This document shows, one piece after another, positions 6,292 to 13,004 of a DNA stretch of 26,158 nt. The notes beneath the pieces were generated by a model, which was not told the DNA's origin, searched no databases, and worked only from the letters and a program-made list of their open reading frames with translations. This DNA is from an uncultured Eubacteriales bacterium (GTDB taxonomy: Bacteria > Bacillota > Clostridia > Oscillospirales > Acutalibacteraceae), in the NCBI GenBank assembly GCA_900540235.1, contig UQEY01000027.1:1-26158 (forward strand), given 5' to 3'. Numbering within the stretch: position 1 is the first letter of the stretch; the number at the start of each line of letters is the position of its first letter. Made by a program: the position numbers and the translations under genes.

Positions 6292-7335
6292 ATGAATATT
6301 ATTAGAGCACTAAGAAGTGCAAGCAAAACAGCAAAGAAATACAGCGCTCAGCTTTTTGCTGACCCTGTAATTAACACAACCGGCGACAGTGCGTTGTCAC
6401 CGGGTATGAAAACATTTTACGACACCGCATTACTTGAAAGTGCGAAAGGTAATACATATTTTGCACAATTTGGCAAACCACAGACATTGCCTAAGCACAA
6501 CGGTAAGAAAGTTGAGTGGCGTAAATGGAACGATTTTAAGGTTTCGACTACTCCACTTGTAGAAGGTGTTACACCAACCGGTGATAAACTCGGTCAGACA
6601 AGTATTGAAGCTGAAATTCATCAGTATGGTAGATATGCTTATGTCGCTGATGTGCTTAATCTTACACATCTTGATAATGTAATCGGCGGCGCAACAGACC
6701 GATTCGGCGAACTCGGCTCACAGACGCTTGATATTGTTACCCGAAACTCAATTATGACTGAAGCCGTTAAAAATGTGCTTTTCCCTCGCAAGAGTGACGG
6801 TACGGCAGTAACGGCAAGAGCACAGCTTGATAAGACTTGTGAACTCACACCACAAGTAATCAATAAAGCCGTAACTATTCTCAAAAGGAATAAAGCACCG
6901 AAAATTGATGGTTCATATATCGGCATTATCCACCCGGTTACTGCTTTCGATTTGAGGGAGTCGAAAGGCTGGAAAGAAGCGCACGAATATGCGGCGGTAA
7001 AAGAAATTTTTAACGGCGAAATCGGCGAACTTCACGGTGTAAGATTCGTTGAAACCGATAATGCAAAAGTTTACACAGATAATTGCCCTGTCGGTTATTC
7101 GGTTTATTCTACTCTTATTTTCGGCAAGGACGCTTGGGGTATTGTTAAGCCTGACGGTGCCGGTCTTGAAATGATTGTTAATCAAGTTGGTTCTGCAGGC
7201 GCAAGTGACCCACTCAAACAGAGAGGCTCGGTAGGCTTTAAGTTTTCAACTGCTTCTGCTGTTCTCTATCCAACAAGACTTATCAGCATTGAAACTGTTT
7301 CGGCAGAGTTTGGTAATGATGATGAAGCTAACTAA
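6292..7335 (+). CDS. Major capsid protein, N4-gp56 family
   Basis: This is the main shell protein. The 347-residue sequence has the hallmarks of N4-gp56-type capsid proteins: ALSPGMKTFYDTALLESAK (after residue 33), a QFG...LPKHNGKKVEWRKW block, TPLVEGVTP, and a QYGRYAYVADVLNLTHLDNVI block ahead of the long helix. The ATG at 6292 is chosen because AAGGAG ends four bases upstream; an upstream TTG at 6274 falls in the hairpin loop. Residues 15-24 read KKYSAQLFAD, almost identical to the scaffold segment, so Prp cleavage after A23 is predicted, removing a basic amphipathic peptide. The mature shell protein would be about 324 residues. Confidence 0.94.
   Translation: MNIIRALRSASKTAKKYSAQLFADPVINTTGDSALSPGMKTFYDTALLESAKGNTYFAQFGKPQTLPKHNGKKVEWRKWNDFKVSTTPLVEGVTPTGDKLGQTSIEAEIHQYGRYAYVADVLNLTHLDNVIGGATDRFGELGSQTLDIVTRNSIMTEAVKNVLFPRKSDGTAVTARAQLDKTCELTPQVINKAVTILKRNKAPKIDGSYIGIIHPVTAFDLRESKGWKEAHEYAAVKEIFNGEIGELHGVRFVETDNAKVYTDNCPVGYSVYSTLIFGKDAWGIVKPDGAGLEMIVNQVGSAGASDPLKQRGSVGFKFSTASAVLYPTRLISIETVSAEFGNDDEAN
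6358..6363 (+). other. Predicted Prp cleavage site in capsid protein (A23|D24)
   Basis: The codons for A23 and D24 lie in YSAQLFA|DP. Eight of ten residues in this segment match the scaffold site. Cleavage is inferred, not observed. Confidence 0.75.
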
Positions 7336-7347
7336 GGAGATGTAATT

Positions 7348-7758
7348 ATGGCAAAATCAAAAGAAAATGTCACACAGAAAACTACCGAAGAAAATGTTGT
7401 GCAGGAAACCAATGAAACACCTGAAGTAAAGACATATACTCAGGAAGAAGTTGACCAACTTGTTGCGGCAAAACTTGCACAGCAGCAGGAAAGTATCGTT
7501 GAACCGCCTGAATTTATCCAGGATAACCCTGAGGGTGAAGAAATGGTCGTACTTAAACTTGATAAGCATTTAGGTCTTAATGACGACCCAAGAGGCGAAT
7601 ATGTTGCAATTAACGGTGTTGCAATGTTTGTACCACGAGGTAAAGTGTGCAAAATTAAAAAGAAGTATGCTGAAAGACTTCTTATGAGTTTGAAACTCAG
7701 AGACATTGAGGAATCATATATTAGAACTAACGAGGGCGACAAAGAAATAACTCTTTAA
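7348..7758 (+). CDS. Small capsid-associated protein (136 aa)
   Basis: It follows the capsid gene after 12 bases with a good site (AAGGAGATG). Residues 1-60 are acidic and glutamine-rich (TQEEVDQLVAAKLAQQQ) and probably helical or disordered. Residues 65-120 have strand-rich segments including EYVAINGVAMFVPRGKVCKIKKKYAERLL. This resembles a small family found beside capsid genes in Firmicute phages, with the pattern V..NG....V.RG..V.VP...AE.L. A role as capsid stabilising or accessory head protein is plausible from family resemblance and position. It is not a recognised named family. A strong terminator follows, so this gene closes the head unit. Confidence 0.75.
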   Translation: MAKSKENVTQKTTEENVVQETNETPEVKTYTQEEVDQLVAAKLAQQQESIVEPPEFIQDNPEGEEMVVLKLDKHLGLNDDPRGEYVAINGVAMFVPRGKVCKIKKKYAERLLMSLKLRDIEESYIRTNEGDKEITL

Positions 7759-7778
7759 CTCTTTAGTCGTTATAGCAA

Positions 7779-7817
7779 AATAAGGACAGGGAGAATATCC
7801 TTGTCCTTATTGTTTTT
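7779..7817 (+). terminator. Rho-independent terminator after head genes
   Basis: A 14-bp stem is formed by 7779-7792 and 7798-7811, with one G-U pair and a GAATA loop. TTTTT (7813-7817) follows. It lies 20 bases after the stop of the capsid-associated gene and 11 bases before the next start, so some read-through is likely if the connector gene has no promoter of its own. Confidence 0.9.
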
Positions 7818-7828
7818 GAGGTGAAAAA

Positions 7829-8206
7829 ATGAAAACAACTATAGGCGAAATATTAAGCTATTTTGATAATCAAGTACCTAATCAATACTCAGATGAAGAA
7901 AAAATAAGGTGGCTAAACGAGATAGAAACGCAAATATATAACGATATTATATTGACGCATAAAGATAACGAAAAAATCGCATTTAACGGCTACACAGCCG
8001 ATACAGATATAAATACGCAAATGATTGTTGACTTGGAGTATTCGGAACTATATAGATATTGGCTTGAAAAGAGTGTTTACTACACAAATGGCGAAATTGA
8101 CAGAATGAATAACGCCTTATCAATGTTTGAAAGCTACTACAACAATTTCTGCAATGCATATAACCGCAAACACCGTCCTATCGGTACTCACGGTTATAGA
8201 TTATAA
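7829..8206 (+). CDS. Head-tail connector (adaptor) protein
   Basis: This 125-residue helical protein starts at 7829 behind GAGGTGA. The N-terminal segment TIGEILSYFDNQVPNQYSDEEKIRWLNEIETQIYNDII, with a following LEYSELYRYWLEKSVYYTNGEIDRMNNALSMFESYYNNF, has the helical layout of adaptors that attach beneath the portal: an N-terminal helix, a hydrophobic core with Trp/Tyr, and paired long helices. Such proteins (gp6/gp4-like) bridge the portal and the tail nozzle. The position between the head genes and the nozzle gene supports this. The exact family is not certain from motifs alone. Confidence 0.75.
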   Translation: MKTTIGEILSYFDNQVPNQYSDEEKIRWLNEIETQIYNDIILTHKDNEKIAFNGYTADTDINTQMIVDLEYSELYRYWLEKSVYYTNGEIDRMNNALSMFESYYNNFCNAYNRKHRPIGTHGYRL

Positions 8207-8218
8207 GGTGGTGACAGT

Positions 8219-11200
8219 ATGAGTAAACTTCCAAAATCACTTAACACATATAATGTTTCAAAAGAAAATATAGAAGAATTTAAAGGGCTGGACCATAACG
8301 AACGAACTCAAAGCGGCGCTTGGTATGATATGCAGAATATGACACTTGATGACTATCCTGTTGCAAGTGTAAGGCGGCAAAGAGAAATTGTTAAAAGTCC
8401 GGTCAACGAATCTAATGAATATATTGAAGATGGTTCATCTACTTCCTATTATGAGGCGGATGACGCAGTTATGATTAACGGAAAAGTCGCACTTTTACAA
8501 AATGCGTCTATTGAAACCAACAAAGGATACTACAAGGGTCAGGTGTTAATTAATACTGACGGAGCGGTTGAATCTTTTAAAAAGGCAAGTATCGAGGGAA
8601 CTATTTCATTCAACAACGATGAACTCAAACAATTTAGGAATAGTTGGTGCTTCTTTGGCGCAGGTGAGCCGATATGTAATATTGCAGGTCGTTGGTATGA
8701 ATTTAGGACAAAAGAAGTTTTTTCGGGTAATGAAATTGCTTTTGGCGGAGTAGTTACCACGGATGATAATTGGACTTATCCTATGCTGATATCTGATGAA
8801 AAAGACACTATTGAAATGTATTACAATGACGCTTTTTTGACCGAACCTGTTGATTGGTCCAGACAGTTTATTAAATGTACTTATATTAGAGAATATACAG
8901 ACGAGTACGGTAAGACATGGTATGTGTCACAAAATAGCGCCGCATTACAAGTCTACGAGGGCGAAAATAAATGTGATGTAAATTATATTTCTTCAAAAAT
9001 TAAAGGTAAGGCACAATATTTAGGTAAATTTGAATCATGGCAAGATGCCGCAAATGCGTTAATAAAAATTTATTACAGCGAATCTGTTAGTTTATTCGGA
9101 CTTGAAGCAGCTCTTGAAATGCCGTTTTATGAAGTTCCGGATGAATTGATTGATGTTAAGCATAATGCAGATTCAAAAGTATTTTTAAAAAACAAATATC
9201 TAACTGGTTATTGGAGATGTAACGATATTTCAGAAAGAGTTATGGCTAAATGTTATAGTTTTTATAAAACTATATATTTCAATGACCTTGACCATACTAA
9301 GAAGTTTGTTAAAGATGCTTGTTTTGAATATCTAAGTGAACACCAGGAAGATTTTCTTAGCAGTAGAAGCGATATAACCTCATATTATATATCAACCAAT
9401 ACGGGTATTATTTATGAAGTGAAAGATTATTTCACACAACAATGTAGAACTCTTTTAAAAGACAAATATGCTTTTGTGATTTGCAACGAGTATGCTGATG
9501 GGCATATTTCAAGTCATGGTTGTGTAGATGCATTTGAAATTTTTTTCTTTAACAACAGGCTCACCTTTAAAAATTTGAACACCGGAATTCTTGAATTTGA
9601 AATAAACAAAGTCGGTAATATTATATCGTGTACATCGAAAAATAGTTTTGTTGGGTCTCATTTTGGAAAACCAAGTCATGTAGAAAAATCATATAATATT
9701 AATTTTTTATTTGTTGCTTCAGATTCAATAAAAAATGCCCTCTACGAAGGTAATAATATTATTGAAATAAAAAATGATGAAGTTTTCGGTTTGGAAAGTC
9801 AAAATTATGTTGTTAAATTTAACGGAAGACATTGTGCTATGAAAACATCAAACATTAACCCTAAATGGTTGTGCGAACAACAAATAAAACCGGTTTCAAT
9901 AAATGTAACCGTTGAAATTCAGGAATTAAAAAATAGACAAAACCTTGAAGATATGCAACTGCTAAATCAATCTCAAAGTGGCGAATGTAAAAGCATGATA
10001 AAAAGCGGAAATAAAATTTTAATTATTCCTGACGGCGTAATTATTGATGTCGAAAAAAGAACTGTTCAAAAAATAGCATATAAAGAAGTTTTTTTAGTTG
10101 GCGGAGATAATAATACTGCTTCACTTATGACCACTTGTGACGGTGATGAGAACACATTTAATTGTGGCTTTATTAATTTGAATTCTGATTCGATATACAG
10201 AATTGTAAATGGCACACTACAGAAAAAAATCACATTAAACGATAGAAGCATGTTGTGGAGTGATATACCAAGTTATGTTAGTTTTAGTTACGAAAATGCA
10301 AGCAAATTTGATAATTTCAAAAAAGGCGATAACATCGAAGTAAGTATATCCTTGAAAGATAAATCTTTTGACGAAACAAAATTCAAAAAAGGACTGTTTG
10401 AGTATGACAACTCAGCCGAAAAATTAAAAGTCGGAAGCTATAAAATACAAAAAGTAGGCGGTACCTTTATTGATATTTCTGCTCCGCTTATTAATTATGA
10501 AATTGATGATTCAAATTGGATAACAGGTTTTGACAGTACGAAAAACGAGTTTGAATTAACCATTGAAAAGAAGTTTCCTGAAGTTATGCCTTTTGGGGCA
10601 CTGTGCGGTAATAGAATATGGCTTTGTCAAAAAGACGGTCACGAAATTTATGCGTCATCATTAGGCGATTATACAAATTATTATGATTTTTCAGGTTTGG
10701 CAAGTGACAGTTGGTCAGCAAATGTCGGAAGCGACGGAAAATTTACCGGTATAGTTAATTATCTTGGTAGTCCTTTGATTTTTAAAGAAGATACACTATA
10801 TATTGTTTCGGGTTCGCAACCGAGCGAATATTCTTACACCGAAATTAATAATTTTAAAGGTGTTGAAGCAGGAAGCGAAAGAAGCTTTGCAATAATTGAT
10901 AATGTTCTATATTACAAAAGCGCATACGGCATTATAGCCTATGACGGTTCAACGACTATAATCTCTCAGTCGCTCGGTAAGGAAAAGTATTGCGAAGCCG
11001 TTGCAGGAGCATATGGCAATAAGTATTATGTGTCAATGAAAAATGTTAACACAAATAAGTATGAACTTTTTTGTTACGACACAAAAAAAGGTATGTGGAC
11101 CAAAGAAAAAGAAGAAAAAGTTGTTCGTTTTATTAATAACGGAAATTCACTTTATTATGTTACCGAAAATGCCGTTAAATTAGTCGAATCGAACGGTGAT

Positions 11201-11515
11201 TCAAACGAGGATAAGGTGAATTGGTATGTTGAAACAGGCGTATATGGATATTCATATCCAAACAAAAAATATATATCACGGCTTCAAACAAGGCTGTATC
11301 TCGCCCAAGGTTCAACAGCAAGATTCTATATTCAATATAATAGCGACGGTATTTGGCACAGTTGCGGTAGAGAAGTAATAGGCAAAGGCGTTAACAGCGT
11401 TCTTTTTCCTATTCGCCCAAAAAGATGTGACCATATGAAAATTAAAATTGAGGGTAAGGGCGAATGTAAAATATATTCAATCACTAAGTGTTTGGAAGTA
11501 GGTGGAGATATATGA
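8219..11515 (+). CDS. Beta-propeller-like tail nozzle / DNA-stabilisation protein
   Basis: This large 1098-residue protein starts at 8219 behind AAGGTGG. The N-terminus (LDHNERTQSGAWYDMQNMTLDDYPV) is a motif seen at the start of Firmicute podoviral nozzle-type proteins. Residues about 785-1040 are rich in short strand repeats with aromatic turns: GNRIWLCQKDGHEIYASS, GDYTNYYDFSG, SPLIFKEDTLYIVSG, IAYDGSTTIIS. That is the layout of a beta-propeller, as in T7 gp12 or P22 gp10-like proteins that plug and extend the portal channel. The middle (about 240-760) is more AT-rich and less patterned and may be an inserted surface domain. Its place after the connector supports a tail tube role. No transmembrane segment is seen. 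Confidence 0.72.
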   Translation: MSKLPKSLNTYNVSKENIEEFKGLDHNERTQSGAWYDMQNMTLDDYPVASVRRQREIVKSPVNESNEYIEDGSSTSYYEADDAVMINGKVALLQNASIETNKGYYKGQVLINTDGAVESFKKASIEGTISFNNDELKQFRNSWCFFGAGEPICNIAGRWYEFRTKEVFSGNEIAFGGVVTTDDNWTYPMLISDEKDTIEMYYNDAFLTEPVDWSRQFIKCTYIREYTDEYGKTWYVSQNSAALQVYEGENKCDVNYISSKIKGKAQYLGKFESWQDAANALIKIYYSESVSLFGLEAALEMPFYEVPDELIDVKHNADSKVFLKNKYLTGYWRCNDISERVMAKCYSFYKTIYFNDLDHTKKFVKDACFEYLSEHQEDFLSSRSDITSYYISTNTGIIYEVKDYFTQQCRTLLKDKYAFVICNEYADGHISSHGCVDAFEIFFFNNRLTFKNLNTGILEFEINKVGNIISCTSKNSFVGSHFGKPSHVEKSYNINFLFVASDSIKNALYEGNNIIEIKNDEVFGLESQNYVVKFNGRHCAMKTSNINPKWLCEQQIKPVSINVTVEIQELKNRQNLEDMQLLNQSQSGECKSMIKSGNKILIIPDGVIIDVEKRTVQKIAYKEVFLVGGDNNTASLMTTCDGDENTFNCGFINLNSDSIYRIVNGTLQKKITLNDRSMLWSDIPSYVSFSYENASKFDNFKKGDNIEVSISLKDKSFDETKFKKGLFEYDNSAEKLKVGSYKIQKVGGTFIDISAPLINYEIDDSNWITGFDSTKNEFELTIEKKFPEVMPFGALCGNRIWLCQKDGHEIYASSLGDYTNYYDFSGLASDSWSANVGSDGKFTGIVNYLGSPLIFKEDTLYIVSGSQPSEYSYTEINNFKGVEAGSERSFAIIDNVLYYKSAYGIIAYDGSTTIISQSLGKEKYCEAVAGAYGNKYYVSMKNVNTNKYELFCYDTKKGMWTKEKEEKVVRFINNGNSLYYVTENAVKLVESNGDSNEDKVNWYVETGVYGYSYPNKKYISRLQTRLYLAQGSTARFYIQYNSDGIWHSCGREVIGKGVNSVLFPIRPKRCDHMKIKIEGKGECKIYSITKCLEVGGDI

Positions 11516-11721
11516 AATTACCAAAAATCAGCGAAATCAGTGCGAAAAATAATCTTCCGTATGTTGTTACATACATCAAAAATTTGGTGAATCTTTTGCA
11601 AGATTTTATAGATAAATCAGCTAAAGAAAAAAATGAAAAATATGTTGTTGATATAATCGCAACGGAAAATTATGTAAAAATCGAATATAGCGATAAAACA
11701 ACTAAGGAAATCTATATGTAG
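11512..11721 (+). CDS. Small protein of unknown function (69 aa)
   Basis: The ATG at 11512 overlaps the previous stop codon (ATGA) and has GGTGGAG just upstream, so it is preferred over an in-frame ATG at 11488 that lies inside the previous gene without a clear site. The product begins MKLPKISEISAKNNLPYVV, has a helix (VTYIKNLVNLLQDFIDKSAKE) and ends in two probable strands (YVVDIIATENYVKIEYSDKTTKEIYM). Tight overlap with the nozzle gene suggests co-translation and a structural or chaperone role in tail assembly. No family is recognised. Confidence 0.7.
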   Translation: MKLPKISEISAKNNLPYVVTYIKNLVNLLQDFIDKSAKEKNEKYVVDIIATENYVKIEYSDKTTKEIYM

Positions 11722-11729
11722 GTGATGAA

Positions 11730-13001
11730 ATGGCTAAAAGTAAAACCAAAACTAAAACTAAGGCAAATAATAAAAGCGCAAATACCAAAAAAACGAAAAC
11801 AAAAACAAAAACAGAGACAAATTTATATACTGCTCCTAAGTATCAAGCACAACAATATGAAGTTCCTACAACATATCAAGCGCAGCATTATGATGCTCCC
11901 ACATATGAAGCACAACACTACGACGCCGCACATTATGACGCCGATACTATTGATACTACTGAATATGACAATGAATATAACAGTGCAAAAAGTGCTTTTG
12001 ACGCTATAGGCGATTTTGCGTATAACGACAATGCTGGTTATAAGTCGAAATCTGACGAATTATATAATCAGTGGAATGATATGTATTCCGGTTCGCAAAG
12101 AACAGCTTTTGATTCGTCACAAACTCAATTACAGACGACAGTTGATGATTTATTTAATCAGATGATGGAATACGGTGATTTTAGTTATGACCAAGAAAAA
12201 GATAACCTTTTCCAAATGTACAAGCAAAATTATATGTCAGCCGGTGACAAAGCAATGAAAAATCAGCTTGCTTCAGCAGTGAATGCAACCGGCGGTTATA
12301 ACAACAGCTATGCTCAGCAGTCGGCGCAGCAGGCTTATAACAATACTATGAGCGGCTTAAATGATAAAGCTATTGAACTTCGTTCAAATGCGCTTACAGA
12401 TTGGCAGAATGAATATAATCGCATTCAGGATAAGTATAACTTAGTTCAGGGGCAAAAGAATGCACAGGAAAATAGTTACTATAATCGTCTTGACGCCGCT
12501 AATAATGCTTATAACACTGTATACGGTGCATATCAAGATGATTATCAAAATCAATACAATATGTATAGCGATAACAGAAATTTAGCACAGACGAGATTAA
12601 CTAATGCTCAAAATCAAAAGAATTGGGCGCAAGAATTTAATCAGACTGCTATAAACAATGCTAATCAACTTAATCAAAGTTCACAGCAACACGCTGATAC
12701 ACTTAATCAAAATTCAATTTTGAAAACAAACGAACTTAATATGAATGCACAAATTGCGACAAACCAGCTTAACCAAAATTCACAGCAGCATGCAGACCAA
12801 ATGAATCAAAATGCATGGTCAACTGTAAGTCAGCTCAACCAAAATTCACAACAACATACAAATCAACTTAATCAAAATGCCCAACAACATACGGACCAAC
12901 TTAATCAGAGCGCTAAGCAAGCAAATGATACGCTTAATGAAACTATTCGCCATAATAAACAAATGGAGCAGTTGCAACGCAAACAAGCGAAAGGAAAGTA
13001 A
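11730..13001 (+). CDS. Internal virion (ejection) protein A with 11-residue repeats
   Basis: This 423-residue protein is rich in Gln, Asn and Tyr. Residues 2-30 are a basic K-T-K-T tract. Residues 34-80 carry short Tyr repeats (Y.AQHYDAPT). A module at residues 149-200 has FSYD (151-154) and TGGYNNSYA (187-195), a pattern found in many gut Firmicute phage structural proteins. Residues 311-409 are nine consecutive 11-residue repeats of the type ANQLNQNSQQH, predicted as a long helical coiled coil. The neighbours are a paralogue and a giant polyvalent protein, the layout of podoviral ejection proteins that form a channel through the cell envelope. Function is inferred from layout and repeat architecture. 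Confidence 0.75.
   Translation: MAKSKTKTKTKANNKSANTKKTKTKTKTETNLYTAPKYQAQQYEVPTTYQAQHYDAPTYEAQHYDAAHYDADTIDTTEYDNEYNSAKSAFDAIGDFAYNDNAGYKSKSDELYNQWNDMYSGSQRTAFDSSQTQLQTTVDDLFNQMMEYGDFSYDQEKDNLFQMYKQNYMSAGDKAMKNQLASAVNATGGYNNSYAQQSAQQAYNNTMSGLNDKAIELRSNALTDWQNEYNRIQDKYNLVQGQKNAQENSYYNRLDAANNAYNTVYGAYQDDYQNQYNMYSDNRNLAQTRLTNAQNQKNWAQEFNQTAINNANQLNQSSQQHADTLNQNSILKTNELNMNAQIATNQLNQNSQQHADQMNQNAWSTVSQLNQNSQQHTNQLNQNAQQHTDQLNQSAKQANDTLNETIRHNKQMEQLQRKQAKGK
12660..12956 (+). repeat. Nine tandem 33-base (11-residue) coding repeats
   Basis: The protein units run ANQLNQSSQQH, ADTLNQNSILK, TNELNMNAQIA, TNQLNQNSQQH, ADQMNQNAWST, VSQLNQNSQQH, TNQLNQNAQQH, TDQLNQSAKQA, NDTLNETIRHN. The register is kept exactly over 99 residues. 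The Leu/Met at position 4 is invariant and position 5 is always Asn, giving a hendecad pattern. DNA identity between units is partial, so the repeats are diverged rather than recently expanded. Confidence 0.9.
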
Positions 13002-13004
13002 ATA

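Noticed and set aside
11722..12009. Overlapping forward frame of 95 codons at the start of ejection protein A
   Set aside because: It shares the ribosome site region but reads the Lys/Thr tract out of frame. The ATG at 11730 gives the protein with recognisable modules.
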